Source of the DNA: JBMYRH01 sp049602155
GTDB lineage: Bacteria; Myxococcota_A; UBA9042; PHBI01; JBMYRH01
Assembly: GCA_049602155.1 (NCBI GenBank)
Contig: JBMYRH010000011.1
Span: forward strand, 132,298 to 196,297
Direction of reading: 5' to 3'
DNA: 64,000 nt
A program made the translations under genes and the position numbers. This document shows positions 1 through 9,447 of the stretch, piece after piece. Each line of letters opens with the position of its first letter. Within the stretch, counting starts at the first letter, position 1. A model generated the notes under the pieces. That model ran no database searches. It was not told the DNA's origin and saw nothing but the letters and a program-made list of their open reading frames with translations.

Positions 1-1759
1 CGTCCCCCAACCAGCTCTCGAGGGTGCAGCCTCCCTGGCAGTTATCAACCTCGTAGGAGGCGCAGCTAGAGACGGGCTCGCAGTCCAACTCATCCCACCC
101 GCCGAAGCAGTCTTTCACCCCGTCGCAAAAAAGGCTCTCTGGGATACAGGTCTGGTCCACCGGGCAAAGCAGCTCGCCGGGCTCGCAGGTCATAGGGCCG
201 CAGTCCCCGCCATCCATGCCGTATTCCGCGCAGTTCCAGGCCTCATCACAGACGCCGTTCTCCACCGCAGAGTCATCTTCATGACACTCACCAAGGCAGT
301 CTTGGTACTGGGTGTAGGGGCACACACCTAGGCAGTCACCACCATCCCAGTCGGTCTCTTCACAGAAGAGCTCTTCGTCGCATTGATTGTCCGCATACCA
401 GTTACCGAGGGTGCAGCCGCCGTCGCAATTCTCGACCTCGAAGAAGGCGCAGCTGCTCGGCTCATCGCAATCGCCGCCATCATTGACGTACTCCGCGCAG
501 TTGAACTCCGGGTCGCAGATCCCGTTGGCGAGCGCCATGATCCCTTCCGGACCGACACAAGCGCCGAAGCAATCCTCCAGTTCACCGACGGGGCATCCCT
601 CCGACGGGGGGGCGCAGTCACCACCGTCGAAGTCGTACTCAGCACAGTCCAACGAGGGGTCGCAGATCGCGTTGCCCAGCTGCCACTCCGCAGCACAGCT
701 GCCATCACATGCGGTGATCTGACCCGGCGCGCACCCTCCCGTGGTCGCGCAATCACCACCGTCGAACTCATGCAGTGCGCAGTCGAGGGCCGGGTCGCAG
801 ACCCCGTTGCCGAGCTGCCACTCGGCCGTACATACCCCGTCACAGCCGACCATCTGACCGGGACCGCATCCCTGACCCGCGTCGCAATCCCCACCGTCGA
901 ATTGGGTGGACTGACAGTTCAACTCAGGGTTGCAGACACCGTCACCGTAAAAGAGCGCGTTGGTGCAGCCCCCTTCGCAGTTCTCGATCTCGCTCGGCTG
1001 ACACCCCGAGGGCTCTCCGCACCCCTCAGCGTTGGGATCGGGGGTGCCCACACAGCTGCCGCCACTGCAAATGTCCAACGTGCAGGGATCACCGTCGTCA
1101 CACAGGGCGTTATTCGGGACGTTCTGACAGCCACCAAACGGGTCACAGCTGTCACTGGTGCACGGGTTGTCGTCATCACAGTCCACCATCGCGGAGGCTG
1201 CGCAATTTCCGAACGAGCAGGCGTCGCCAGTCGTGCACGGATCGCCGTCATCGCAGGGGGCGGTGTTGTGCTCATACACACACCCCGAGCCTGGGTTACA
1301 GCTGGCATCCGTGCAGGGGTCACCGTCGTCGCAATTGAGCGCCTGGCCGATGCACGTGCCTTGTGCACACGCGCCGTTGGTCACGCAAGGGTCCCCCGCG
1401 TCACACGAGGTCCCGTCTGGCAAGGTCGTCAGCACACAGGTGCCGGTCGCGGCCGCGCAGGTCACCTCTTGGCAGGTCGACATCTCCACTTGATTCATGC
1501 ACTCGGCGTCGCTGACGCACTCGGGGACGTCCTCACCTGGCACGTCGGGGTCCACAGCATCCGGGACCTCCACCTCGACCTCAGGCTCCGTCACGACACC
1601 ATTTGGGTCGTCGGCACCGCCTGTCTGTGTCGTGGCGTATTGGCCCGATCCCGCAGGGGGGACATCCGTCTCGATTGAACCCGTGTCTGAGCTGTCACAA
1701 CCGACCGCCACACACACCCAACATGCCCCAATCAGGGTGACCAGCAAGCTGTCCCGCAT
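1..1759 (-). CDS. Secreted lipoprotein with CTDC-type, Notch (LNR) and LDL-receptor class A repeats, partial
   Basis: The frame is open from the ATG at 1759 (GGAGGGG just upstream) to the window edge, so the C-terminus is missing. The N-terminus is a lipoprotein signal ending VCVAVGCDSSD, followed by a Pro/Glu/Asp linker. Residues about 85-250 hold repeats of the type CDDGDPCTxDxCxPxxGC, like the Dictyostelium CTDC repeat. From about residue 260 there are six complete Lin-12/Notch-like repeats (for example LGNGVCDPALDC then EFDGGDC) and a seventh cut by the edge. Between repeats six and seven, near residues 521-558, an LDL-receptor class A module is visible (CIPESLFCDGVKDC then WDELDC). The likely role is a Ca2+-binding, disulfide-rich surface protein; its partner is unknown. 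The long antisense reading frames here are shadows. Confidence 0.8.
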   Translation of the reverse strand, partial: MRDSLLVTLIGACWVCVAVGCDSSDTGSIETDVPPAGSGQYATTQTGGADDPNGVVTEPEVEVEVPDAVDPDVPGEDVPECVSDAECMNQVEMSTCQEVTCAAATGTCVLTTLPDGTSCDAGDPCVTNGACAQGTCIGQALNCDDGDPCTDASCNPGSGCVYEHNTAPCDDGDPCTTGDACSFGNCAASAMVDCDDDNPCTSDSCDPFGGCQNVPNNALCDDGDPCTLDICSGGSCVGTPDPNAEGCGEPSGCQPSEIENCEGGCTNALFYGDGVCNPELNCQSTQFDGGDCDAGQGCGPGQMVGCDGVCTAEWQLGNGVCDPALDCALHEFDGGDCATTGGCAPGQITACDGSCAAEWQLGNAICDPSLDCAEYDFDGGDCAPPSEGCPVGELEDCFGACVGPEGIMALANGICDPEFNCAEYVNDGGDCDEPSSCAFFEVENCDGGCTLGNWYADNQCDEELFCEETDWDGGDCLGVCPYTQYQDCLGECHEDDSAVENGVCDEAWNCAEYGMDGGDCGPMTCEPGELLCPVDQTCIPESLFCDGVKDCFGGWDELDCEPVSSCASYEVDNCQGGCTLESWLGD

Positions 1760-1946
1760 CTCCCCTCCCATCAAACCCGCGCGCAGCTCAGCACATGAGG
1801 TGCTGGCAGCGTGCAGAGCATAGCGGTCCTGCCTCCTTGAATCCAAGGGCGGAACGGGTCGCGGGTGAGAACGCGCGGAAGCGCGACGCACTGAGCGCCT
1901 CAGTCACACCGCCACGGGCGAGAGACTAAGGCACCCTCGCGAGCGC

Positions 1947-2516
1947 TTAGACCAGCTGCCGCCGGCCCAAAATCGCAGCGCACATCAGCGCAAGNNNNNN
2001 NNNNNNNNNNNNNNNNNNNNNNNNNNNNNNNNNNNNNNNNNNNNNNNNNNNNNNNNNNNNNNNNNNNNNNNNNNNNNNNNNNNNNNNNNNNNNGCCGTCG
2101 TCTCCATCGTCGGTGTTGCCGTCGTCGCCATCATCCGTGTTGCCGTCATCGGGCTCGGGCTCGGGCTCGGGGGCGATCGCCTCATCACCGGGGTGGTAGA
2201 CATCGCCCGTGGGGTTCGCGCCGCCCTTGACCCACGCGCAATCAATATCACCAAGCTCCTGACCGTTCGTAGCGCCATCACCGTCGGAGTCGAGGTCGCA
2301 GACAGCGGCCCAATCGGGCAGGCCCGATACGAGCGTCGCCTTGACGTCGTCACCAAAGCTGTTCCAGGCCGCGGGGCTCGTCGACGTGTGGCACGTCATG
2401 CAGCTGTTCGTCATCCCGTTCGGGATCTCACTCAAGAATGCAGGGCTCGCCCATGCCGAGGTCGTCAGCAGGAGTGCCCCGAATGTGGTGGCGGTCGTTA
2501 GTGCGATGCGGTTCAT
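1947..2516 (-). CDS. Exported CxxCH protein with Asp-rich linker and C-terminal anchor, interrupted by an assembly gap
   Basis: The ATG at 2516 has GAGG five bases upstream and is preferred over the in-frame GTG at 2522. The signal peptide ends TSAWA. The motif SCMTCHTS matches a c-type haem site (CxxCH). Near it DLDSDGDGATNGQE looks like a thrombospondin type 3 / EF-like Ca2+ loop, a combination common in myxobacterial exported proteins. An Asp/Glu/Pro/Asn/Thr repeat linker follows and runs into 99 unknown bases. The C-terminus after the gap, LALMCAAILGRRQLV, is a short hydrophobic helix plus Arg, as in MYXO-CTERM sorting tags. True length is uncertain because the gap lies inside a repeat. 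It may be an electron carrier or simply a short haem or metal-binding surface protein. Confidence 0.65.
   Translation of the reverse strand: MNRIALTTATTFGALLLTTSAWASPAFLSEIPNGMTNSCMTCHTSTSPAAWNSFGDDVKATLVSGLPDWAAVCDLDSDGDGATNGQELGDIDCAWVKGGANPTGDVYHPGDEAIAPEPEPEPDDGNTDDGDDGNTDDGDDGXXXXXXXXXXXXXXXXXXXXXXXXXXXXXXXXXLALMCAAILGRRQLV
1995..2093. other. Assembly gap (99 N)
   Basis: Unknown bases fall inside the region encoding an Asp/Asn/Thr/Gly repeat of the CxxCH protein. The flanks keep one reading frame on the minus strand if the gap length is exact, but short-read collapse over a tandem repeat is likely, so the real repeat number is not known. Confidence 0.98.
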
Positions 2517-2668
2517 GAGCACCTCAAGTGGTTCGAGTTGGGTGTGACATCGGCGATCGAGCGACGCGCTCAGGAGGCGACGACATCGGCACTATGGTAA
2601 CGATCTCGTAGGTCGCCACAAGAAAAGTCGCCCCGCGTCGTTCGATTAGAGGCCAGCCTAGCCTCAAC

Positions 2669-3028
2669 TCACCGGCGTTCGATGGCACCCTGACAGGCCA
2701 CACAAAACGGAGTCTCCGGGCGACTCTTCAGCCTTCCGTAGCCGACCGGATCGTCGCAGCGCTTGCACCAGCCGTACTCATCCTCGGGATCCGACGCCAA
2801 CGCCGCGATGACCATCTGGAGGCGCTGCGTGTTCCGCTGGCGATTCGCCTGAGCCATCTTCTGCTGTTGGATCGCATCCATCCGTGAGAGCCGCCCGATC
2901 GGCTCGTCGAGATCCACCGGCTTTACGCCCGCATCCGTGGTGTCGAGGAGCACCTCCAGTTCGGCCTTCAGCGCGGCGAGATCGCCGCGAAGCTCTACGA
3001 GCTGCTCAGGGGTCAATTCATCGTTCAC
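2669..3028 (-). CDS. TraR/DksA-family zinc-finger protein
   Basis: A 119-residue protein starting at GTG 3028 with GGAG upstream. Residues 1-30 form an acidic/Leu-rich helix. The middle carries the family signature PIGRLSRMDAIQQQKMAQA, and the C-terminus has a C4 zinc finger (CKRC then CVAC). This matches short DksA/TraR-like proteins, which bind the RNA polymerase secondary channel or act as related regulators. It stands alone between the CxxCH gene and the GspG-tailed lipoprotein. The target is not predictable. A second, divergent family member lies at 10723-11061. Confidence 0.85.
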   Translation of the reverse strand: MNDELTPEQLVELRGDLAALKAELEVLLDTTDAGVKPVDLDEPIGRLSRMDAIQQQKMAQANRQRNTQRLQMVIAALASDPEDEYGWCKRCDDPVGYGRLKSRPETPFCVACQGAIERR

Positions 3029-3099
3029 GGGCGCTCCGCGAGGTGGGTAAGGGGCGCCGCCCCAGAGGACATGCGCGGCGAGACATCACACAGCCAACA

Positions 3100-4758
3100 T
3101 CACTCGTAACAAATATCGTCCGAGGTCTCCGGGACACCATCAGGCCCCCGAGAGCAGAGATCATAGCGATGATGCGGACGGCGGGTCGCCGGCCGGGCGT
3201 AGTCAAAGCGATGGCCCCAAGGGTCCAATGTGTTGACCCGCGCGCTCAGCTCGGCGAGGGCTCCTGGGAGCCCGTGGTCGATGGCATAGAGGTCCACAGC
3301 GTCGCAGACCAAGCCGAGTTGCGTCATCAGCGCCGCCTCTCGGCGCGCGTCGATGTCGTCTTGAACCCACCCCAACACGCCCGCCACGGCTTGCGCAGAG
3401 GACGCCGAGTCCGGGCGCGTGAGGTGCCCCCGCAAGGCCACCCCTTCGCCGTCCACCGCAAGCGTGACCTCAAGGGCCTGGAGCACTGACTCAAGCCCCA
3501 TGATGAGGCCCACATCGACCCAGCCTGAGCCAGGCCCGTCCTCGACCTCCCATTGCGGCTCAGAGACCTCCGCGACCGCGTCATCCAAGTCGGCCGAGCC
3601 ATAGGCAAGCCAAAGTCTCCCGTCGGACTGCGCCCAGCTGAGGTCCTGACCGCGGTACCTCAGCCACTCGGCGCGCCAGCCCTCGATCCCCCGGATGCGT
3701 TCAGGCTCTAAGCGGACCCCTGGGAGGTCATCCAAGATGCCACGCGCGGCCTCGAGGACACGCGCGACCCGCCCGTCTTCCTCGACGCCCAGCACGGCCA
3801 TCACGCCCGGGCGGCGATCGGCGATCGGCCACCGGTTCACAGACAACGTCACTTCGCCCGTCATCGCCTCACTCCAGAAGCTCGACGGTGAGATGTCGGC
3901 GCGCTGTGCCAAGTCGAGCCACGTCGTGTGCGCCTCATCTGCCGCCGCATCGTCATCAGCCCACTCTCCCCAGAGGTCGACGAGCCGCTCCGTAGAGATA
4001 GCCAGCTGCAACGCACCCTCGAGGTCCAGGCCCAACGGCTCCAGAGCCGCCCCGTCACTGCGAAGGAGCCCGTGAAGGGCGCTCGCCTCGTCGGTCGGGC
4101 AGGTGAGCGCGCCGCGCCACCCCTCGCCGTCACCAGAGGCGCGGAGCGTGCACACATCGAGGCCCTGCATAAGGAGCTGCGCCCACACCGGGAGCGCCAA
4201 GAGCTCCGCCGCCCCCTCCACGCGCACGGCCACCATCAGGTCATCCTGACCGAGGCGCTCCACCTTGGTGTCGTGCACCAAGCGCTCGACCTCATCCGGG
4301 ACCTCGAGGGCGCGCGCAGCGGCCCGCCATGCCTCGGGCTCTGGCGCCGTCATCGACACCAACACGTGGGCCCGATCGCCGTCCAAGACCAGGCGGTGAG
4401 CCGCCGTCAGCGTGCTGAGGAGATCATCGAAGCCGGCCTCTGCGAGCGCGTCATCATCCACCGCGCAAGAGATCACCCAAAAGGAGTTTGGCCCGGGCCA
4501 ACGTGCGAGGGTCATCGGCCGCGTGGGGTCAAGGCCCACCTGCGTCCAGGCCTCTGGTGAGAGCGCGTCATTGTCGAGGTGCTGGGCGAGCTCACTGAGC
4601 AAGAGGTCTGGCTCGGCCAAGGCCCATAGCATCGGCGTGTCCATCGGCAACCGCGCGGCGGCTGCGTCGACGACGTCGTCATCCCCAGGGGCAAAGCAAG
4701 CGATGAGTCCGATGGTGAGAGCCGCGATGCTCCCGATGCGCTTAGGCCAAGTCCCCAT
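3100..4758 (-). CDS. Lipoprotein with DUF3352-like body and GspG-like pseudopilin C-terminus
   Basis: A 552-residue protein. ATG 4758 has GGAG upstream. The lipoprotein signal is LTIGLIACFAPGDDD. The body resembles the myxobacterial DUF3352-like proteins that open with a segment like DTPMLWALAEPD; this assignment is tentative. The last 70 residues look like the globular C-terminal part of the type II secretion major pseudopilin GspG: LDPWGHRFDY and then SRGPDGVPETSDDI, where GspG coordinates Ca2+. The pilin N-terminal helix is absent, so it is not a pilin. The role is unknown; an envelope protein with a Ca2+-stabilised tail is the safest description. Confidence 0.6.
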   Translation of the reverse strand: MGTWPKRIGSIAALTIGLIACFAPGDDDVVDAAAARLPMDTPMLWALAEPDLLLSELAQHLDNDALSPEAWTQVGLDPTRPMTLARWPGPNSFWVISCAVDDDALAEAGFDDLLSTLTAAHRLVLDGDRAHVLVSMTAPEPEAWRAAARALEVPDEVERLVHDTKVERLGQDDLMVAVRVEGAAELLALPVWAQLLMQGLDVCTLRASGDGEGWRGALTCPTDEASALHGLLRSDGAALEPLGLDLEGALQLAISTERLVDLWGEWADDDAAADEAHTTWLDLAQRADISPSSFWSEAMTGEVTLSVNRWPIADRRPGVMAVLGVEEDGRVARVLEAARGILDDLPGVRLEPERIRGIEGWRAEWLRYRGQDLSWAQSDGRLWLAYGSADLDDAVAEVSEPQWEVEDGPGSGWVDVGLIMGLESVLQALEVTLAVDGEGVALRGHLTRPDSASSAQAVAGVLGWVQDDIDARREAALMTQLGLVCDAVDLYAIDHGLPGALAELSARVNTLDPWGHRFDYARPATRRPHHRYDLCSRGPDGVPETSDDICYE

Positions 4759-4846
4759 GGACGCTCCGGTGGTCGTACATCCACAAGGCTAAGTGCGGCC
4801 GCACAACCCGGCAAAAAAGAGTTAGATCCTGACGGCTTGCCCTGAG

Positions 4847-7156
4847 CTACTGCCCTTGAAGCGCGATGGCCTTGAGGATCGCCTCGGGGGTGCACGGTGG
4901 GACCAGCTCGACCTCGCGACCCGAGGGGCCCGTCGCCTGAATCGCATGCCGTAAGGCGGTCACCGCAGAGATCGCCAACATGAAGGGCGGCTCTCCGACC
5001 GCTTTGCTGCCATGAACGACGCCTGGTTGAGGGGCGCGCTGAAGCAACTCGACTCGGAAATCTCGTGGGACATCGCCGATCGCAGGGATCTTATACGTCG
5101 AGGGGCCGGGCGTCAGCAGGCGCCCGTCATCGCCGTAGAGCACCTCTTCACAGGTGAGCCAGCCGAGCCCTTGGACATACGCCCCCTCGACCTGACCGCG
5201 GTCGATGGTCGGCACCAACGAGGCGCCCACGTCATGCAAGATGTCGACCCGACGCACGCGGTGCTCTCCGGTCAACGCGCTGACCTCGACCTCGGTGACG
5301 GCGCCTCCATACGCGAAGTAATAAAAGGGGCGACCGCGTCCGCTGGCGTAGTCGTAGGTGATGCCCGGCGTCCGATAGAAGCCCGTCGCGCTGAGCGAGA
5401 TCTGACGCATCCAGCAAGCCTGAGCGAGCTCTGGGAAGGTGACCCTAGCCGCCCCGCCCCCGTGCGCTCCACCGCCCCCGAACACGACGTCCTCGGCACC
5501 GCACTCAAGCAGCTCAGCGGCGACCGGGCGCATCCGCTCCCGGACAGTCTCGCAGGCCTGCGCGACAGCTTGACCGTTGAGATCCGAGCCACTGGAGGCG
5601 GCCGTCGCCGAGGTGTTCGGGACCTTGTCCGTGGCCGTGTGCATCACTCTGACGACGTCGACCGAGATCCCCAAAGCGTCCGCACAGATGGCCCGCATCT
5701 TGGTGTGCAAGCCCTGGCCCATCTCAGTGCCGCCGTGATTCAGCTGCACGGTCCCGTCGGCGTAGACCAAGACGAGGGCCCCCGCCTGGTTGAGGATGGA
5801 CTTCGTGAACGAGATGCCGAACTTCACCGGCTGGAAGCCAATGCCACGCTTGAGGTACGCCGAGCCTTGGTTGAAGGCGTCGATCTCGGCCCGACGCGCA
5901 GCGTACTCGCTGCTCGCCATCAGCTCGTCCCAGATGCGCCCGAGTCGATTCTCGGTGATCGGCTGGCCGTACGGGGTCGTATCGCGCCCACCGTCCTCGT
6001 AGAAATTGCGACGTCGCACGTCGGCTGGATCCAGCCCTCGGCGCTCTGCGTAGCGGTTGATCGCCTCCTCGACGACCAGCATCCCCTGAGGGCCGCCAAA
6101 GCCACGGAACGCAGTGTTGGAGGGGAGGTTCGTGCGGACCCCCTGCCCCACAAAGTCGACGTGCTCAAGGTAGTACGCGTTGTCCAAGTGGAAGAGGGCG
6201 CGGTCCACGATGGCGGGGGTGAGGTCGATGCTCCAACCACCGTTGGCGACGATATCGACGCGCAAAGCCGAGAGCCTCCCGTCCTCCGCGAACCCTGCCT
6301 CATATGCCGCGGAGAACGGATGACGTTTGCCCGTCTGGCGCATGTCGTCGCCGCGGTCGAGCCAGAGCTTCACGGGGCGCCCAGTGACGATGGCCCCCAG
6401 CGCCGCCAGACATCCGTAGGGCGTCGCTTGCGACTCTTTCCCACCGAAGGCTCCCCCCATCCGAGGGACCTCACAGACGACGCTGTTGGCGCCGATACCG
6501 AGGACATGGGCGACCATCTTCTGCACCTCTGTGGGGTGCTGGGTCGAGCTGTACACGTGCACGGTGCCATCTTCTCCCGGGATGGCTAACGCGGACTGTG
6601 TCTCGAGATAGAAGTGGTCTTGGTAGCCATTCTCCGTCGAGGCAGAGACGACCTCTGCGGCCTGCTCGAGCGCCGCGTCGACATCACCTCGGCGGATCAC
6701 GTGCGGCTCGGTGAGCACGGCGCCAGCGGCCCGTGCGCTCGCCACATCTAGGAGCGCGGGCAGGACCTCGTAGTCGACGCTCACGAGGCCAACCGCCTCG
6801 CGACAGGCGTCATAAGACTCGCCCAGCACGCAGGCGACCAGCTGACCGTGGTAGTGCACGACGCCTTCGGCCAACACAGGCTCATCGTGGAAGATTGGGC
6901 CGATGAGGTTCTCACCCGGGATGTCCTCGGCGAGCAGCACAGCGTGCACCCCCGGGACCCGGCGGGCAGCTTCCGCGTCGATGCTGCCGATGCGGGCATG
7001 AGCGTGAGGTGACATAACCCCGAGCCCGACCAACATCCCCGCTGGGTGGGGCATGTCGTCGACGTAGCGCGCCTCGCCGGTCGTGTGCTTCAGGCCGCTG
7101 TCATGAAGCGCGGGTTGGTGCACAGGGGAGCCGGTCGTCCGATCTCGTGTGTTCAT
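4847..7156 (-). CDS. xdhB: Xanthine dehydrogenase, molybdenum-binding subunit XdhB
   Basis: A 769-residue molybdenum hydroxylase large subunit that oxidises hypoxanthine or xanthine to urate. Visible signatures are the N-terminal STGEARYVDD-like hammerhead start (TTGEARYVDDMPHPAG), GGAFGGKESQ, the Moco loop AFRGFGGPQGM, the substrate-pocket region near TAASSGSDLNGQA, and the C-terminal VGEPPFMLAISAV carrying the catalytic Glu. The length is usual for bacterial XdhB. Its ATG overlaps the stop of xdhA by four bases, so the two are translationally coupled. It is last in the guanine deaminase / XdhC / XdhA / XdhB order, consistent with guanine to xanthine to urate catabolism. Confidence 0.95.
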   Translation of the reverse strand: MNTRDRTTGSPVHQPALHDSGLKHTTGEARYVDDMPHPAGMLVGLGVMSPHAHARIGSIDAEAARRVPGVHAVLLAEDIPGENLIGPIFHDEPVLAEGVVHYHGQLVACVLGESYDACREAVGLVSVDYEVLPALLDVASARAAGAVLTEPHVIRRGDVDAALEQAAEVVSASTENGYQDHFYLETQSALAIPGEDGTVHVYSSTQHPTEVQKMVAHVLGIGANSVVCEVPRMGGAFGGKESQATPYGCLAALGAIVTGRPVKLWLDRGDDMRQTGKRHPFSAAYEAGFAEDGRLSALRVDIVANGGWSIDLTPAIVDRALFHLDNAYYLEHVDFVGQGVRTNLPSNTAFRGFGGPQGMLVVEEAINRYAERRGLDPADVRRRNFYEDGGRDTTPYGQPITENRLGRIWDELMASSEYAARRAEIDAFNQGSAYLKRGIGFQPVKFGISFTKSILNQAGALVLVYADGTVQLNHGGTEMGQGLHTKMRAICADALGISVDVVRVMHTATDKVPNTSATAASSGSDLNGQAVAQACETVRERMRPVAAELLECGAEDVVFGGGGAHGGGAARVTFPELAQACWMRQISLSATGFYRTPGITYDYASGRGRPFYYFAYGGAVTEVEVSALTGEHRVRRVDILHDVGASLVPTIDRGQVEGAYVQGLGWLTCEEVLYGDDGRLLTPGPSTYKIPAIGDVPRDFRVELLQRAPQPGVVHGSKAVGEPPFMLAISAVTALRHAIQATGPSGREVELVPPCTPEAILKAIALQGQ

Positions 7157-8595
7157 GCGATCACCGTCGCGCTGTGACCCTCTGGGAGGGTCGGCGTCCG
7201 TACCTCTTCCGTCTCAATGAAGAACCCGATGAGCAGGTTCTTCGCCAAAGTCGCGCGATACCACGCCGAACCACGGTGATCGCTCATGGGCTGAAAGTCC
7301 TGCGCCAAGAGCGCCGCGGCCGCTTCGACGGTCGCCAAGGTCCAAGGAGAGCCAACCAAGGCTGCCTCCGCGTGATGAGCGCGCTTTGGCGTCGCCGCCA
7401 TGCCACCGTAGGCGAGGCGCGCTCGGGTGACGATCCCTGCCTCGTCCACCTCGACAACATAGGTCGCTGCGACGGCGCTGATGTCCAGTTCTCGCCGCTT
7501 GGACACCTTGTATGAGGCCGCGCGGGCGCCAGTGGGGACGTCCGGGAGCTCGATCCGCGCGAGCACCTCTCCGGCCGCCAACGCGGTCTGGCGATAGCCG
7601 GTAAAGAAGTCCTCGGCAGGGATGCGCCGCTCGCCATCGCGAGACAGGGCGATCATCGTAGCGTCCATCGCGAGCAGGACAGGTGGCGTGTCCCCAATCG
7701 GGGAGGCGTTACAGACGTTCCCACCCAAGGTCGCGCGGTGCTTAATCTGCCGCGCTCCAAAGTAGCGCAGCATGCGCGCCATCGGGAGGTGACGCGTGGC
7801 AGTTAAGGCCTCGACATCACTCAGCGGCACGGCGGCTCCCAAGGACAAGCCGCCGGGGATCTCGTGCATCCCGTGCAGCTCACTCAAGTGCTCAACGCTC
7901 ACCAAACAAGGGAAGCGGATGTGGCGCTGTGTCACGTCCAAGCCTAAGTCGGTCGCGCCCGCGACAAAGCGATGCTCAGGGTGAGCCTCGAGGAGCTCGA
8001 AGAGCGACGTGAGGTTCGTCGGAGCGAAGAAGCGCTGAGTCTCAGTCTCGACGGTGAGCGGCCCGGGACGCGGTGGCGCCGCGTCCCGCAGCGCTGTGAA
8101 GCGGTCGGTCGGCATCAAGCCCGCGATGTCCTCTGTCGCGTCACGGATCGGTCGATAGCCCGTACAGCGGCAGAGGTTCCCGCACATCTGGTCATCGAGC
8201 TTCCAACCAGCGTCCAAGTCCGGGCGATAGCAGGCCTCGAACATCGACATGACGACCCCAGGGGTGCAGTAGCCGCACTGAGAGCCGAGCGCGTCGGTCA
8301 ACGCGCGCTGAACGGGGTGTGGCCCCGACGCATCTGCGAGTCCCTCGACGGTCACGACATGGCGCCCATTGACCATGGGGAGGAGCAGCAAGCAGGCGTT
8401 GACCCCGCGATAGGTCGCCCCCTCGGGTCCGTCTGGATCGAGGAGCGCCACGGTGCATGCACCGCAGTCCCCCTCGGCGCACCCCTCTTTCGTGCCGGTC
8501 TCTTGGCGATGGTCTCGCAAGTAGTTCAGCAGCGTCGTCGTCGGAGATAGCCCCTCGACCTCAACCGGGTGTCCATTTAACCAAAAGCGAATCAT
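7153..8595 (-). CDS. xdhA: Xanthine dehydrogenase small subunit XdhA (2Fe-2S and FAD)
   Basis: A 480-residue protein from ATG 8595 (MIRFWLNG), where GAGG lies eight bases upstream; a longer in-frame start at 8640 would lie inside xdhC. Both [2Fe-2S] clusters are present: the plant-type set CAEGDCGACTV with NACLLLLPMVNG, and the second set CGYCTPGVV with CGNLCRCTGYRPI. A linker at about 165-195 leads to the FAD domain (FVAGATDLGLDV, LGGNVCNASPIGD). It passes electrons from the molybdenum subunit to NAD+. It starts a few bases after the xdhC stop and overlaps xdhB. Confidence 0.95.
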   Translation of the reverse strand: MIRFWLNGHPVEVEGLSPTTTLLNYLRDHRQETGTKEGCAEGDCGACTVALLDPDGPEGATYRGVNACLLLLPMVNGRHVVTVEGLADASGPHPVQRALTDALGSQCGYCTPGVVMSMFEACYRPDLDAGWKLDDQMCGNLCRCTGYRPIRDATEDIAGLMPTDRFTALRDAAPPRPGPLTVETETQRFFAPTNLTSLFELLEAHPEHRFVAGATDLGLDVTQRHIRFPCLVSVEHLSELHGMHEIPGGLSLGAAVPLSDVEALTATRHLPMARMLRYFGARQIKHRATLGGNVCNASPIGDTPPVLLAMDATMIALSRDGERRIPAEDFFTGYRQTALAAGEVLARIELPDVPTGARAASYKVSKRRELDISAVAATYVVEVDEAGIVTRARLAYGGMAATPKRAHHAEAALVGSPWTLATVEAAAALLAQDFQPMSDHRGSAWYRATLAKNLLIGFFIETEEVRTPTLPEGHSATVIA

Positions 8596-8599
8596 AGGC

Positions 8600-9430
8600 T
8601 CAGCCTCGCTCGGTGGAGGAGAGGTGGGACACATCCGCACCGCGTGTCGTCTTCGAGGAGCTGTGCTGACGCCGATGCCTGATCAGTTCACCGGCGATCG
8701 ACACAGCGATCTCCTCTGGCGTCTCCGCCAAGATATCTAAGCCGATCGGCGCATGAGCGCGCGCGAGGGTCTCCTCGTCGAGCCCCTCGAGGCGCAGCTG
8801 CTTCATCGTCTTGTCGACCTTCCGCGTGCTGCCGATCATCCCGATGTAGCCAGCGCGTGTCTTGAGTGTCGCGCACAAGATCTCCCGGTCGAAGTCATGA
8901 TTATGGGTAGCGATGACAACATAATCCCGCGGCTTCAAATCCAGCGCCACTATGACATCACCGTGGGCCTCTAAGAGGTGCTGCCTCGCGGACGGGAACC
9001 GCTCCGGCGTATTCCAGTCGGGGCGCTCGTCGATGACGATCACCTCGAAAGCACACGGCGCCGCAGCCCGGGCGAGCGCACAGGCGACATGACCGGCGCC
9101 AAAGAGGACGAGGCGCTGGGGGATCTGCAGTGGCTCGATGAAGAGCTCCATCTGCCCGCCGCAGCACATCCCGAGCTCAGCCTTCAGGCGGTAAGTGACC
9201 ACCCTCGCCTTCTGCGTCTCCATAGCCTCAAGCGCGCACGCGATGGCCTCGTGCTCAACGCGCCCCCCGCCGATGGTCCCGACGATTGAGCCGTCAGGCC
9301 GGACGAGCATCTTAGCGCCGACGACCTGAGGCGTATGACCGTCCACAGAGGTCACCGTCACCACCACGCCTGGTTCACCCGCCTCTGTCAGGCGCACAAT
9401 CTCTCGATATAGGTCCATCACGACCGCCAT
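8600..9430 (-). CDS. xdhC: XdhC, molybdenum cofactor chaperone for xanthine dehydrogenase
   Basis: A 276-residue XdhC/CoxI-family protein. The N-terminal domain shows VVVTVTSVDGHTPQVVGAKM and GTIGGGRVEHEAI; the second domain has the Rossmann-like run LVLFGAGHVACALA and VIATHNHDFD. In Rhodobacter capsulatus XdhC binds Moco, promotes its sulfuration by a NifS-type desulfurase and hands it to XdhB. This fits the operon, which also has a cysteine desulfurase at its head. In-frame start alternatives at 9430 and 9418 are both possible. Confidence 0.92.
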   Translation of the reverse strand: MAVVMDLYREIVRLTEAGEPGVVVTVTSVDGHTPQVVGAKMLVRPDGSIVGTIGGGRVEHEAIACALEAMETQKARVVTYRLKAELGMCCGGQMELFIEPLQIPQRLVLFGAGHVACALARAAAPCAFEVIVIDERPDWNTPERFPSARQHLLEAHGDVIVALDLKPRDYVVIATHNHDFDREILCATLKTRAGYIGMIGSTRKVDKTMKQLRLEGLDEETLARAHAPIGLDILAETPEEIAVSIAGELIRHRRQHSSSKTTRGADVSHLSSTERG

Positions 9431-9447
9431 CCTAGCACGCCTGCCCC

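Noticed and set aside
383..1678. 431-codon plus-strand reading frame
   Set aside because: It is the antisense of the Cys-rich repeat lipoprotein; it lacks a signal, ribosome site and family motifs, and arises from GC-rich repeat bias.
5012..6589. 525-codon plus-strand reading frame
   Set aside because: Antisense of xdhB, whose motifs are unambiguous.
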